A DNA stretch of 64,000 nt, from contig NZ_RYFF01000005.1 in assembly GCF_004138165.1 (NCBI RefSeq), positions 1 to 64,000 on the forward strand. The letters are read 5' to 3'. Shown here in pieces: positions 19,901 through 27,367 of the stretch. Numbering within the stretch: position 1 is the first letter of the stretch; every line of letters starts with the position of its first letter. The stretch is from Candidatus Chloroploca sp. Khr17 (GTDB taxonomy: Bacteria; Chloroflexota; Chloroflexia; Chloroflexales; Chloroflexaceae). Position numbers and translations under genes: made by a program. The notes below the pieces were generated by a model. The model was given only the letters and a program-made list of their open reading frames with translations. It was not told the origin of the DNA and did not search any database.

Positions 19901-21604
19901 GAGGTTGACCTTGCCGGGGTAATGCAGCCAGTCACGGTGACGGCGGCCTTTACGGCGACCAATACGGGCAATGCGGCTGCGCCAATCGTGCCCGGGCCGG
20001 TGACTGGTCTGCCCTCTGGCTGGACAGGTGACGTGACGGGCAATGGCTGTCCGTCTGGTCTTCCCGGCCTTGCGCCAGCGGCGTCGTGTCAATTTACCGT
20101 GACCGTCACGGTGCCACCGACGGCTGATGCGGGGGTGACCGATCTGATCATTGCCGCCACGGCAGATAATAGTGCCCAGACGAACCCAACGGTGCCTGAT
20201 ATCACTGATGAAGCAACGCTCCGTGTGCAGGTTGGGGTGGTGCGCGGCGTTGCGTTGCGCCCTGATGATCTGGCGGAACAGGCCTTGCCAGGCGAGACAG
20301 TGACCTTTGTCCATACGCTCGAAAACACCGGCAACGTGCCCGATAGCTATACGCTCAGTGTGAGCCAGACGGCGACTCTCCCGGCGTGGACGGTCAATCT
20401 GACGCCGACCGAGGTAAGTGATCTGCCGCGTGCTGGCACGCGGACGCTCACGACAACGACGGTGGTTCCGGCCAATGTGCTGGCAGGTGACGTTCAGCGG
20501 TTGACCGTGCGTGCGGTTGGGGTGAACGATGGCCCGACGGCGGAAGTGACCGCTATCGTGACGATCGGGTCATTGGTTGCGGGCGAATTGCTCGACAGCC
20601 CCCGTGGCAACGTTGATGTTGGTGGAAGCACCACTACCTATTTGTTGACGGTGCGCAATACAGGGACTGAACGCACCAACTATACTGTGGTCTTGAGTGA
20701 CACGCTGCCGGGATGGCGTTCTGAGGTGGGTGCGGCGACGCCCGCCTTGCTTCCGGGGATGACTGGCACGCTCACGATCAGCGTTACTGCGCCACCCGAA
20801 GCTCTTCGCGGTGATACGAATACAACCGTCTTGCAACTCGTTGAAGAGGGTGCGCCGACCTTCATCCTCGATGAGGGTGAAGCCGTCACGCGGGTCGGGC
20901 CGCTCTTTAGTCTTATGCTGACGCCCGATACAGATCTGACCGGTGCGCCAGGCACGCTGGTCGAGAGCAGGCATACCCTGACCAACCTTGGTTCTGCCGA
21001 AGGGACGTTCCGCTTGCGCGTCGTTGATTCGCTGGGCTGGTTTACCAACGTCACCCCTGACCTTGTAACCCTTGCTCCTGATGAAGCGATCGAGATCCTT
21101 GCATTGGTACGTATCCCTGAAGGGGTGCGGGTTGATACACCGAATGTTGCGATCGTGACCGCGCAACAGCTTGACACTCCGGTGCTGGTTCAAGCGCAGG
21201 CGCGGATCGACCTGCGCGTTACCCTGGTTGCCGGGCTCAAACTGGCCTCGTCGCAAGTACGCCGGGTGCAACCAGGGCAAGGCCTGATCAGTATGAGCGA
21301 TCTTGCGGTAACCAATCTTGGTAGTGGGAGCGATACCATCACCCTGACGGTGGTTGGTGAGAGCGATGGCTGGGAGGTTGATCTGAGTCGTAGTAGTGTG
21401 TGGGTTGATCATACGAGTACCGCCCGCGTTTCAATGCGCGTCGTGGTACCTGAACGCATTGCGCCTGGTACCATTAAAACCCTGCGGATCGAAGGTCGCT
21501 CGACCAATGACGAAACCGTTACGGATGCGATCGAGTTATCGTTGATCTACTTTACGGGTGGGCAGACGCCTTCACGCGTCTTCCTGCCGCTGGTGCGCCG
21601 ATGA
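13958..21604 (+). CDS. Giant secreted CSLREA/beta-helix protein with Ig-like repeats (2548 aa)
   Basis: A 2548-residue exported protein. The signal peptide spans about residues 1-34; CSLREAI follows at 58-64. A right-handed beta-helix covers about residues 70-800. From about residue 1040 to 2320 there are repeated modules of roughly 110-125 residues with NTGN-type turns, in the order A-B-C-D-A-B-C-A-B-C-D. The C-terminus is [11 protein letters not shown], like the tail of its neighbour. The GTG start at 13958 has AAAGGAGG just upstream. It is probably a long surface stalk or adhesin. The stop overlaps the aroQ start by four bases (ATGA), an odd coupling of a surface protein to a shikimate enzyme. 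Confidence 0.85.
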   Translation: MASLNRRLALVLMLALLFALLAPLPVPWSFVAAQESIVVSNLTDLDNGGANDCGADGCSLREAIRLANDRDGLNSITFSVTGTITLETALPILTDDATTIDATSADPAAMQPNVTLNALGIAPGSHGLHLQSNNNVVRGLALIRAPAGMSADIAGAGIFLDGASGNQLYQNWLGLAADGSAQGNQGYGLLIGNGASNNVIGADRDDQRNVLTSNVMGGIRINSASNNALNQNNLIEGNYVGTTPTGDAAGNNGTRTDSAGLSLRAGAVNTIIRNNVIGGFPESFGIFMPGVDQVSTNALIARDTVIVGNTIGVTRGGTPIPNKFGLQLGSNAYGPRNTTIGGLDPLDRNIIAGNTNYGIRFLDTGFVWGDATILGNLIGLTADGTPLPNGTSSDSSSGALFIGLLGGGTAQFPPGRVTVGPNNVIAASRSFGIHVRSSNHVIKGNYIGTSLSGDRSETGLTAHGGASIFLEHGTGVTIGGTTIADRNVLAYGGSQVGGARAAILINPVALGTNRCNGTCTTSGHLIEGNYLGVRPDGVTPLNAASPSGTEGMRIWRTTGVTVRNNVIGGVGQGLALGEPSTVAGAVTNLLIEGNLIGAPATGELPLDANLAAAPRNFSVGIRLYNGSNNVIRQNLVAYNGSGQTFDVVPGILIGSLFDGNLASNNDLIGNRLVRNGGVDAPGVLIRGATGIRISQTTTEFHQGPGIALLDGGNVGRTPPTLDPQLQQNPDPAPPSVTGSTDPACGPGCTVEIFTTSRGTEADEGPIYLSSGATLADGTFNIPLPVCQRYLNATVTDAAGNTSPFSARIDLGVDHPCAPIAFDLVADPAGTERAVAPGEQTTYLHTLNNASPITLTFSVALTSTQRWANGPTLVTVPPNASTPISVTVTVPATQTEAATETTSVRALVGTARSSNVVTNTTTVRLPGPAFPALTGPLTTTLAGPTTIFTHTVSNVGDVVGDFTVSSTGFVGDPPPGWSVASVTPASFTLTPTQTMTVTVLVNTPGAPPAGPVVFGLRALVTGDETRLAQTANTIVVPVVRGLAFTPAALQRVTTDPGATARFTYVLTNTGNAADSFALATSVPPAGLTLTGITATPSLSNLATGISSTVQLSYAVADAALAGTYPLTVTARATGGADPPAPVLRSLEVVVRGSGAVTLTPPLAAPPAVDLTGATQPVAVTTVFTATNSGNASAPILPGPVTGLPSGWTGNVTGNGCPATLPGLAPAASCLFTVTVTVPPTADAGVTDLTVAATADNSARTNPAVPDDTDEATLRVQVAVVRGVALRPANLAQQALPGATVTFVHTLENTGNAPDSYTLTVSQTATLPAWTLSLTPTAVSDLARDGTRTITTTTVVPANLLAGEVKQLTVRAAGVNNGPTAEVTAAVTIGSLVAGELLDSPRGSVDPGATTTYTVTVRNTGTERTRYTLVLSDTLLGWRSEVGSATPALLPGMTGTLVISVTAPLDALPEATNTTRLRLVKEGVPTVILDEREASTRIGPVVRGFLFTPTTLQRVTTDPATTVHFTYLLTNTGNVADSFTIVPSVPPAGFSVAGVSATPSLNDLPVGASSTVHVSYTVGADVLEGTYPLTLTARVSGGDDPPPDAQRAAEIVVRGRGAVALVPEIAELPELDLTGATQPVVVTAVFTATNTGNAPAPILPGPVTGLPDGWTGEVTDNACPAALPGLAPAATCRFTVTVSLPADADGGVTDLTVAATADNSARTNPTVPDATDEATLRVRVAVARGVALRPDGLAQLVGPGQTATFVHTLENTGNAPDSFTLSVLQPQAEPVWTVAVSPSLVSDLARDGTRTITTTAVVPATALPGESVRLTIRAAGVNAGPVAEVTALVTVTERVVRDFVFTPEPLQRRTTVPGTTVMFTYVLTNTGSGVDSFALDPSVPPDGVTLLGVTATPSLVNLPAGTSSEVQVRYAVASAALAGTYPLTITARAVGGLEPPAPAVRSIELVVVAGGSVVLSPDLVAPPEVDLAGVMQPVTVTAAFTATNTGNAAAPIVPGPVTGLPSGWTGDVTGNGCPSGLPGLAPAASCQFTVTVTVPPTADAGVTDLIIAATADNSAQTNPTVPDITDEATLRVQVGVVRGVALRPDDLAEQALPGETVTFVHTLENTGNVPDSYTLSVSQTATLPAWTVNLTPTEVSDLPRAGTRTLTTTTVVPANVLAGDVQRLTVRAVGVNDGPTAEVTAIVTIGSLVAGELLDSPRGNVDVGGSTTTYLLTVRNTGTERTNYTVVLSDTLPGWRSEVGAATPALLPGMTGTLTISVTAPPEALRGDTNTTVLQLVEEGAPTFILDEGEAVTRVGPLFSLMLTPDTDLTGAPGTLVESRHTLTNLGSAEGTFRLRVVDSLGWFTNVTPDLVTLAPDEAIEILALVRIPEGVRVDTPNVAIVTAQQLDTPVLVQAQARIDLRVTLVAGLKLASSQVRRVQPGQGLISMSDLAVTNLGSGSDTITLTVVGESDGWEVDLSRSSVWVDHTSTARVSMRVVVPERIAPGTIKTLRIEGRSTNDETVTDAIELSLIYFTGGQTPSRVFLPLVRR
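17080..20900 (+). repeat. Long-period internal repeat ABCD-ABC-ABCD
   Basis: Within the 2548-residue gene, module A (LQRxTT...NTGN) begins near 17080, 18460 and 19510. Module B (GPVTGLPxGWTG) begins near 17410, 18795 and 19855. Module C (RGVALRP...HTLENTGN) begins near 17790, 19175 and 20240. Module D ([10 protein letters not shown]) begins near 18115 and 20565. Similarity is clear at the DNA level, suggesting duplication or gene conversion. Confidence 0.85.
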
Positions 21605-22029
21605 AGACGATTGCGGTGATCCACGGACCAAATCTCAATATGCTCGGGCGACGCGAACCCGCGATCTACGGGCATACCACGCTGGCTGACATCAATGCCG
21701 CCCTGACCACACGCGCCGAGGCGGCGGGGATGCGCCTGATCGCGTTTCAGTCTAATCACGAAGGCGCTCTGGTCGATTTTTTGCAAGGCGAGGGGTGGGA
21801 GGCCGACGGAGTGATTATCAACCCTGGTGCGCTCACGCACTACGGCCTAGCGCTACGCGATGCATTGGCCGCGCTGAGCGCCCCGATCATCGAGGTACAT
21901 ATCTCGAATGTCTACCGCCGCGAACCATTTCGCCACACTTCGGTCGTTGCGCCAGTTGCCACCGGTCAGATCACCGGTCTGGGCTGGCAGGGGTACATGC
22001 TCGCGCTTGAATGGCTCATCATGAGTTGA
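21601..22029 (+). CDS. aroQ: Type II 3-dehydroquinate dehydratase
   Basis: Third enzyme of the shikimate pathway: dehydration of 3-dehydroquinate to 3-dehydroshikimate. At 142 residues it is the usual length. Visible motifs are [13 protein letters not shown] (residues 9-21, with the lid Arg), IYG with the catalytic Tyr at residue 23, FQSNHEG (substrate-binding Asn), [13 protein letters not shown] and [15 protein letters not shown] with the catalytic His. The ATG overlaps the stop of the giant surface protein, so translation is probably coupled. It is the last core gene before the accessory region. Confidence 0.95.
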   Translation: MKTIAVIHGPNLNMLGRREPAIYGHTTLADINAALTTRAEAAGMRLIAFQSNHEGALVDFLQGEGWEADGVIINPGALTHYGLALRDALAALSAPIIEVHISNVYRREPFRHTSVVAPVATGQITGLGWQGYMLALEWLIMS

Positions 22030-22054
22030 GCCGCTAATTGGCAAAAGAATTGAG

Positions 22055-23098
22055 ATGATAAAACCACAAAAACTTCGACCGGGCGACAAGGTTGCGACTG
22101 TTTCATTGTCCTGGGGTGGCCCTGGGGCAATACCTCATCGCTACGAAGCTGGTAAAAAACAGCTACAAGAGGAATTCGGGTTGATCGTCGCAGAGATGCC
22201 TCATACGCTCAAGGACCCCGATTGGTTGCATCGCCATCCTCAAGCCCGTGCTGAGGATCTGATGGCCGCGTTTTCCGATCCTACGGTTACAGGCATTTTT
22301 TCCACTATTGGCGGAGATGACTCCATCCGGCTGCTTCCTTATCTAGACCTGGAGGTCATTCGATCAAACCCCAAAGTATTCATAGGTTATTCCGACACTA
22401 CGATTGCGCACCTGGCTTGCTTCAAGGCCGGCTTGGTCACGTTCTACGGCCCAGCAATCATGGCCGGCTTTGCCGAGAATGTGGGCATGTTTCCCTATAT
22501 GATTGAGTCGGTGCGCAAGACCCTTTTTCACGCAAAATCAGTAGGGACCATTGCGCCCAACACCAATGGGTGGACTGTAGAGATGCTTGATTGGGCCAAT
22601 CCTGCAAACCAAACACAACGGCGGAAGCTCAAGCCATCGACAGGATGGCGTTTTCTGCAGGGGCGAGGTGTTCAACGGGGGCATTTGATCGGGGGCTGTT
22701 TTGAGGTGCTAGACTCGTTACGCGGAACTGACTTTTGGCCGGAAGCTGATGCTTGGCAAGATGCGATTCTATTCTTGGAGACATCCGAGGATGCACCCTC
22801 GCCAGAGGTAGTCAAATACGGTTTACGTACTTATGCGGCGCTTGGAATCTTGCAGAGGTTGTCCGGGATACTATTTGGCAGACCTGGCGGGCAAATCCCA
22901 GTCGAAAAGCATGAAGAATACGATCAAGCACTCTTGCAGGTAGTTGCCGAAGAAACAGGAATGGATGAGCTTCCTATCATAGCTGGAATGGATTTTGGGC
23001 ATACGGATCCAATGTTTGTGTTGCCTTATGGTATCCAAGCCGAGATCGATTGTGATACTCAACAGTTTGCCATTATAGAAAATGCAGTAACCGACTGA
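22055..23098 (+). CDS. S66 family LD-carboxypeptidase / MccF-like peptidase
   Basis: A 347-residue serine peptidase of family S66. The nucleophile elbow is IGYSDTT (about residues 107-113), the glutamate lies in LFLETSED (about 238-245) and the histidine in DFGHTDP (about 317-323), completing the Ser-Glu-His triad. Members either trim peptidoglycan tetrapeptides or, in the MccF branch, cleave microcin C-type nucleotide antibiotics to give self-immunity. The N-terminal LRPGDKVATVSLSWGGPG and overall length favour the MccF-like branch, though without a microcin cluster nearby. First gene of the accessory region. Confidence 0.85.
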   Translation: MIKPQKLRPGDKVATVSLSWGGPGAIPHRYEAGKKQLQEEFGLIVAEMPHTLKDPDWLHRHPQARAEDLMAAFSDPTVTGIFSTIGGDDSIRLLPYLDLEVIRSNPKVFIGYSDTTIAHLACFKAGLVTFYGPAIMAGFAENVGMFPYMIESVRKTLFHAKSVGTIAPNTNGWTVEMLDWANPANQTQRRKLKPSTGWRFLQGRGVQRGHLIGGCFEVLDSLRGTDFWPEADAWQDAILFLETSEDAPSPEVVKYGLRTYAALGILQRLSGILFGRPGGQIPVEKHEEYDQALLQVVAEETGMDELPIIAGMDFGHTDPMFVLPYGIQAEIDCDTQQFAIIENAVTD

Positions 23099-23134
23099 CA
23101 TTAGCCCGTAACGCCATTCCGGCGGTTTATCCAA

Positions 23135-23258
23135 ATCGTGCATAGGCGGCAACCGTGCGGCGTCGCTCCATACAGGGCCGATTGAGGTGGCCTCATCGCG
23201 GTATTGCACGGCTAAGGCTGATCGAGGCCGCCGAATCGCTGTCGAATTCATGTTGGGC
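23135..23258 (+). repeat. R1 repeat copy 1 (attC-like, ends GTTGGGC)
   Basis: First of three copies of a 124-129 bp imperfect palindrome. The centre is GAGG-TGG-CCTC and the outer arms include CCGTGC/GCACGG and GGCGGC/GCCGCC. Similarity between copies stops immediately after GTT, the position where attC recombination joins cassettes. A good RYYYAAC partner at the 5' end is not visible, so the attC assignment is tentative while the repeat itself is certain. Confidence 0.6.
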
Positions 23259-23378
23259 GACTCAAGTATGTCCGTGCTAGCTGGATGCGCTTCACCGGAC
23301 AAAGTGAATAGATACATATTGAACTACTTGTTTGTCGTGACGAATATAAATGCGCCTTGCTGAACGCGATATGCAATC

Positions 23379-23408
23379 TTGAAACTGCTGTGTATATTAT
23401 GTTATATT
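23379..23408 (+). promoter_or_regulatory. Promoter of the nuclease pseudogene
   Basis: TTGAAA (23379-23384) and TATATT (23403-23408) with an 18-base spacer, 45 bases before the ATG at 23454, in the AT-rich stretch. Confidence 0.55.
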
Positions 23409-23453
23409 AGGGCATATTTGATACGCTTGCTTGATACTAGAAAGGTATAGTAC

Positions 23454-24386
23454 ATGAATAAGCTCTCGATAGAATATCAGAAGAAATTTGGGGCAAATTT
23501 GATTTTTAATTCGTCGGTTTTTGCCAACATAGATCCTTCGGTCAAACTCCACGATGAGACGAAGAATCATCCTTTAAGTAGCTCTGCGTCTTGCTTGAAT
23601 GTGATTAGCTCTTTACTTAATGATCCAGATGGATTAATAAAGTTCCTTAAATCATGTGGGTTGGAAATTGAAGAACTTTACAGGTTCTCTGGCGCTACTT
23701 CTTTTGAAGGAAGAAACTACAATGACAAAGGCTATGCCATTTTTGAGTGGGTTGGGCCTCAAGAATCTCCAATTAATGAAAAAGGAGGTGGAAGAGGTCA
23801 GAGTCGTACAAGTATTGACGCTTTTTTGCTAGGAAAAGTTGATGGAAAAACAACTCAAATACTAATTGAATGGAAGTTTACAGAAGGATTGAGTCGCAAT
23901 ATTACACTTGGGCGGTTTTGTGGTCAAAAAGGTATTGAACGGCTTCGGCGATATTCGTTAATTCTAGCTGAGTTACGCAAAAGTAAAGATTTTCCATTTG
24001 ATTTTGACGAAGAATATCGGATAGGTAAAATAGAATCTATACTTGGTTTATATGACTTCTCACCAGATCATTTGTATTAATTATTAAGGATGACTCTATT
24101 AGCAAAGAAAACGACAGGAAGAGTCTTTGGGAAACATATCTTTGAAGACTATAGGGTAGTTCACCTGACACACTCTCATAATGACCACATTAACATCCTT
24201 CGCCCAGAATACCTGATACTCTCCCCTGGCTTAAAGCAGTTTTCAGGACAGTTATTGCATGATGTTTGGAAAAATATCTTATCACCAATAGATCGAGAAA
24301 AATTTGTTGGCGCACACTGGGATATGTCTATTCATACAATAGAAAATCAGTTGCTTAGAAAATATCTAGAAGACAGATACGTTTAA
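23454..24386 (+). pseudogene. PD-(D/E)XK nuclease-like gene interrupted by an in-frame stop
   Basis: Two open segments (23454-24080 and 24090-24386) are in the same frame, separated by one TAA at 24078-24080. Reading through gives a 310-residue protein with DHLY-stop-LLRMTLLAKK at the break, where related proteins as I recall have a YQLxRMTLLA-type sequence; a CAA-to-TAA change explains it. The first part contains a nuclease core (SIDAFLLGKVD then ILIEWKFTE, giving D and ExK), like the PGN_0703-type putative restriction endonucleases. GC content is far below the neighbours, a sign of recent transfer. Readthrough or a split protein cannot be excluded. Confidence 0.65.
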
Positions 24387-24445
24387 AACTACGAAAATAG
24401 AAATTAATAAATACTTAAAAGTATTACTAAATCTAGCAGCACATG

Positions 24446-24577
24446 GCCCAGCATCGACTCGCAGTGGACGCTGCGGGCGCGGCCTTGAAGCTGGCGGTTT
24501 TCTGCAACGCCGTCGCGTGCTGCCAGCCATGCCCGTTAGCGAACCCGCCCGCGCCGCCGCTGAAGCCCGGCTTAGGC
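24446..24577 (+). other. Degenerate attC-like site before GNAT gene
   Basis: GC-rich 132-bp interval following an AT-rich gene. It begins GCCCAGCATCG and ends CCGGCTTAGGC. Its length and first bases resemble the better site at 39546-39677 (132 bp, GCCCAACATCG). The 3' end lacks the canonical G (CTTAGGC, not GTTAGGC). The next gene starts 17 bases after it, as in integron cassettes. Confidence 0.4.
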
Positions 24578-24593
24578 ATTACAAGGAGATTGC

Positions 24594-25073
24594 GTGACAG
24601 TTCTACGACCAATCACAGAAGCCGAGTACGCAGCTTGGCTTGAGATAGTTATCCCGGCCTATGCCGAAGACAAGGTTTCCTCTGGCCAATGGCCAGAGGA
24701 TTCAGCGCTCGACTCAGCTCGAAAGGACTATGCCGATCTGCTGCCAAATGGAAAGGAGACCGACAAGAACCACATCTTCACCGTTCTAAGCCCAGAAGGG
24801 TTTCCGGTCGGAACGTTGTGGTTTGTCGAGCAGGAAAGAGCGAACAGCCGCATCGCTTATGTCTACGACATCTACATAAAGCCTGAGCACAGAAGGCAGG
24901 GTCACGCTTCTCGGGCCTTTCAGGCTTTGGAAGTGGAAGTTGCAAGACTTCGCCTATCGGGAGTCGCATTGCACGTCTTCGGCCATAATCTTGCCGCCCA
25001 AGCGCTCTACATCAAGTTAGGCTATACCGCCACGAATATCAACATGTTCAAACCGGTGTTCAGTGATGCCTAA
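24594..25073 (+). CDS. GNAT family N-acetyltransferase
   Basis: A 159-residue acetyltransferase. The acetyl-CoA binding motif A is visible as YVYDIYIKPEHRRQGHASRAF (about residues 89-109), and motif B as LHVFGHNLAAQALYIKLGY (about 127-145). Acceptor unknown. GTG start with AAGGAG at 24583-24588. The gene fills the space between two attC-like sequences, and its stop codon lies inside GCCTAAC at 25068-25074, as in integron gene cassettes. Acetyltransferases are common cassette cargo. Confidence 0.85.
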   Translation: MTVLRPITEAEYAAWLEIVIPAYAEDKVSSGQWPEDSALDSARKDYADLLPNGKETDKNHIFTVLSPEGFPVGTLWFVEQERANSRIAYVYDIYIKPEHRRQGHASRAFQALEVEVARLRLSGVALHVFGHNLAAQALYIKLGYTATNINMFKPVFSDA

Positions 25074-25111
25074 CACCTGCCTCTGCACGTAACGTAGCTC
25101 GAACGTTAGCC
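25068..25111 (+). other. Short attC-like site (GCCTAAC...GTTAGCC)
   Basis: GCCTAAC overlaps the GNAT stop codon and GTTAGCC follows 30 bases later, before the next gene's promoter. At 44 bp it is shorter than known functional attC sites and has little internal pairing, so it may be a deleted remnant. Confidence 0.35.
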
Positions 25112-25117
25112 AACCCT

Positions 25118-25145
25118 TTGCAAGCTCGGCATGTCGCGCTACAAT
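25118..25145 (+). promoter_or_regulatory. Promoter of the DUF4160/DUF2442 pair
   Basis: TTGCAA (25118-25123) and TACAAT (25140-25145) with a 16-base spacer, just after the attC-like remnant and 32 bases before the GTG start. Confidence 0.5.
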
Positions 25146-25177
25146 GGTAAACAGAATCCGTTTGGCAAGGTTATCTT

Positions 25178-25492
25178 GTGGACATCCAAGCCATCATTGA
25201 TGCTATCCGTTACAATCGTGTTCGGATCACCGACCACGCCGACGAAGAAGCCCAGGCAGACCGTCTCTCCTTCGATGAAATCTTCTACCACCTGCCACCT
25301 CACTTTCATGCAGAATATCAAGACTTCGAGGCGACCATTGAGATCGCCAGTGGACTGGTTACGGGCAGGATGCCTAGACGCGCCTTGAATCTGATCTGGT
25401 CATGGTTGGACGAACATCGCGACGAAGTTATGGAGAATTGGAAACGGGCGCAAGCGCGACAAGCACTCAAACCCGTGGAACCGCTCCGTTGA
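25178..25492 (+). CDS. Chimeric toxin-like protein (DUF4258-like start, DUF4160-like end)
   Basis: A 104-residue protein whose first 36 residues (RITDHADEEAQADRLSFDEI) resemble DUF4258 proteins. From about residue 39 it reads PPHFHAEYQDFEATIEI...RRALNLIWSWLDEHRDE...ALKPVEPLR, the conserved body of DUF4160. The normal DUF4160 N-terminus is missing. DUF4160 genes commonly precede DUF2442 genes, as here (gap of 9 bases). The fusion reading is an inference from remembered family patterns; toxin activity is not established. GTG start at 25178. Confidence 0.7.
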   Translation: MDIQAIIDAIRYNRVRITDHADEEAQADRLSFDEIFYHLPPHFHAEYQDFEATIEIASGLVTGRMPRRALNLIWSWLDEHRDEVMENWKRAQARQALKPVEPLR

Positions 25493-25501
25493 GGAGGTGA
25501 A

Positions 25502-25753
25502 ATGTTTATCCATGTAACAAATGTGCAATACCTGGACGGCTATCGGCTCCAACTGCACTTCAACAACGGCGTTGAGGGTGTTGTCGATCTAGAACCAGAA
25601 CTCTACGGAGAGGTCTTCGAACCTCTGCGCGATCAGCAGGTGTTTCGGCAAGTAGCCTTGACCAGTCGCACGATTGAATGGCCCAACGGCGCGGACTTTG
25701 CCCCCGAATTCCTGTTGTCATTGGTGCAGAAGACCGAACATGTCGCCGCATGA
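25502..25753 (+). CDS. DUF2442 family protein
   Basis: An 83-residue protein matching DUF2442 (YLDGYRLQLHFNNGVEGVVDLEPEL, then EWPNGADFAPEFLL). DUF2442 proteins are regularly encoded after DUF4160 proteins and are considered possible antitoxin partners. The last codons and the stop lie within the R2 palindrome (CCGCATGAGCGGC). A 3' fragment of another DUF2442 gene with the same R2 sequence lies at 40475-40555. GGAGG precedes the ATG. Confidence 0.8.
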   Translation: MFIHVTNVQYLDGYRLQLHFNNGVEGVVDLEPELYGEVFEPLRDQQVFRQVALTSRTIEWPNGADFAPEFLLSLVQKTEHVAA

Positions 25754-25923
25754 GCGGCGACGCGCAAGCCGCCTGATGCGGTCTGCGACAGTTCAACGTG
25801 AGCGCAACGGTGGAATGCAGCGGGTCTCTGGGCTCAGCCCCGATCCGGACGACGCACGCGTTTTTGCGTAGGCCGCCGCCCAACACCCCGTCCAGCCGAC
25901 CGGAGCATGCGCCTGGTTTCGCA
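25745..25923 (+). repeat. R2 repeat copy A
   Basis: About 180 bp that recur at 37575-37753 and partly at 40547-40617. The first part is an imperfect palindrome, CCGCAT-GCGGC...GCCGC-ATGCGG. The second part contains GCCGCCGCCCAACACCCCG. It starts at the end of the DUF2442 gene and probably travelled with that gene. Confidence 0.8.
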
Positions 25924-26135
25924 TGCTCGTGCGCGACGATAGCGCAGAACCAAGGACGCAACCCCGGACACGGAACAAAGCGTGGGCCGTTCTCAGCCCG
26001 CGACGCCGCATCGAACCGTAGACGCCGCCGGGCGCAACAAGCGCAGCAGGCAGCGTGCGTCGGGCATACCAGGCGATCCATGCGACCAGCGCCGTCGAGG
26101 GGCACCTGCACAAGCGCCCCATCGCACCGACCAGG

Positions 26136-26259
26136 ATCGTGCATAGGCAGCAACCGTGCGGTATCGCACCATACAGGGCCAATTGAGGTGGCCTCATCGT
26201 GGTATCGCACGGCTAAGGCTGATCGAGGTCGCAGAATCGCCGTCGACTTCACGTTAGGA
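26136..26259 (+). repeat. R1 repeat copy 2 (ends GTTAGGA)
   Basis: Aligned with copy 1 over 124 bp with scattered differences, with the same central GAGG-TGG-CCTC palindrome. Sequence after GTT is unrelated to the other copies. Confidence 0.6.
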
Positions 26260-26390
26260 GCGACACTTTACCTTGTCCGATTTCAAACCGATTTTTGAAG
26301 TACCATCCCAATGTGAGTACATCTGTTTATCTCGCGTCGCCGCCATCTGTTCTGGCACCCTTGCTTGCTGCATCTCCCCAGTTGGTGTGC

Positions 26391-26419
26391 TTGCCTTTCG
26401 CGGTGTCCCCGGCTATACT
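26391..26419 (+). promoter_or_regulatory. brnTA promoter giving a leaderless mRNA
   Basis: TTGCCT (26391-26396) and TATACT (26414-26419) with a 17-base spacer. The ATG of brnT begins at 26426, the expected transcription start, so the message should have no leader. Confidence 0.6.
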
Positions 26420-26425
26420 GCGTCT

Positions 26426-26704
26426 ATGAAGTTTGCATGGGATGAGCAGAAGAACCAAAGCAACATGCGCAAGCACGGCTTTAGTTTCGCCGATGCTTGG
26501 GAAATCTTTGCAGCACCCATGCTCATCGATCTGGATGATCGGTTCGATTACGGTGAAGATCGCTGGATCGGAATCGGTCAGTTGCGATCACGGATTGTGG
26601 TGGTCGTCTACATTGAACCAGATGAAGCGACAATTCGGATCATCTCGCTGCGAAAGGCCTTGAGCCATGAGCGACAAACCTATGAACAAGCCTTCGGAAA
26701 CTGA
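26426..26704 (+). CDS. brnT: BrnT family toxin
   Basis: A 92-residue BrnT-type RNase toxin. Recognisable parts are FAWDEQKNQSNMRKHGFSFADA at the start, FDYGEDRWIGIGQL in the middle and IRIISLRKALSHERQTYEQA at the end, which hold the conserved basic and His/Arg residues of the fold. BrnT inhibits translation by cutting RNA and is neutralised by BrnA. The downstream brnA overlaps it by 38 bases. The ATG at 26426 is the family start; the frame is open upstream without coding signals. Confidence 0.88.
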   Translation: MKFAWDEQKNQSNMRKHGFSFADAWEIFAAPMLIDLDDRFDYGEDRWIGIGQLRSRIVVVVYIEPDEATIRIISLRKALSHERQTYEQAFGN

Positions 26705-26942
26705 TTGGGCGCGCATCGACGCGATGACCGATGCGGAGATCGACACATCGGACATTCCGCCGCTCACGGAAGCGTTTTTCAAACGGGCCAAAGTACAGAT
26801 GCCACGGCATCTGATTGCGGTGACCGTGCAGGTTGACCCTGATGTGTTGGCCTGGTTCAAAGCGCAGGGTGAGGACTACGAGCAACGTATGCATGCCGCC
26901 CTCCGTATCTATGCGGAAGCCCATAAAACTGCCCAACCCTAA
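26667..26942 (+). CDS. brnA: BrnA family antitoxin
   Basis: A 91-residue antitoxin. The C-terminal ribbon-helix-helix-type region reads MPRHLIAVTVQVDPDVLAWFKAQ and is followed by YEQRMHAALRIYAEAH; the N-terminal half (MTDAEIDTSDIPPLTEAFFKRA) is the toxin-binding part. BrnA dimers neutralise BrnT and repress the operon. The stop lies next to GCCCAAC (26934-26940), a possible attC start. Confidence 0.85.
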   Translation: MSDKPMNKPSETDWARIDAMTDAEIDTSDIPPLTEAFFKRAKVQMPRHLIAVTVQVDPDVLAWFKAQGEDYEQRMHAALRIYAEAHKTAQP

Positions 26943-27154
26943 CCGTCCGTGCCGCCCAACCCTGATCGGTATGTGGCCGAGGGATATTGCGCATCATTTA
27001 TGAAAAGTACCAGCGCAACCACACGATCAAATCGCCAGAAAGCTGAGGGTTGGCCTGGAAAGGCATAACTCATCCCAGAGTCGAGCTTGTAGCGAGCCGC
27101 ATGGGGTGGCTTAGCGGTGGATAGACGGCACATAAGCACCATCACCGACCAGAA
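26943..27154. other. Gene-free interval after brnA
   Basis: About 210 bases without a gene or clear structure, apart from a second GCCCAAC soon after the brnA stop. R1 copy 3 follows. Confidence 0.4.
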
Positions 27155-27283
27155 GCGTGGATAGGCGGCAACCGTGCGGCGTCGCACCATACAGGGCCGA
27201 TTGAGATTGAGGTGGAATCATCGCGATATCGCACGGCTAAGGCTGATCTAGGCCGCAGAATCGCCGTCTACTTCATGTTATGT
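27155..27283 (+). repeat. R1 repeat copy 3 (ends GTTATGT)
   Basis: Third R1 copy, with a short duplication (GATTGAGATTGAGG) near its centre. It lies between brnA and the restriction operon and again loses similarity to the other copies after GTT. Next to it, CCCTGC and GCAGGG form another small dyad (27293-27322). Confidence 0.6.
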
Positions 27284-27367
27284 GTTTTAACCCTGCACGA
27301 ATTCATGAAAGCTGAGCAGGGAAGTTAGCTTTTGAGCATAAAAATATTGAAAAGATATTGAGGTAAT

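Larger units (their letters stand above)
23099..23453. other. Gene-free interval with R1 repeat and promoter
   Basis: Contains a CGCCATTCCGGCGG hairpin soon after the stop codon (23111-23126), R1 copy 1 (23135-23258) and, from about 23330, an abrupt fall in GC that continues into the nuclease gene. No gene is seen. Confidence 0.6.
25924..26425. other. Gene-free interval with R1 repeat and brnT promoter
   Basis: No convincing gene. It holds GC-rich sequence of unknown origin (25924-26135), R1 copy 2 and the brnT promoter. Open frames crossing it are not protein-like. Confidence 0.5.

Noticed and set aside
22025-22031. GTTGAGC at the end of aroQ as an attI or attC end
   Set aside because: It fits GTTRRRY, but a seven-base degenerate match occurs often by chance and there is no partner heptamer or palindrome.
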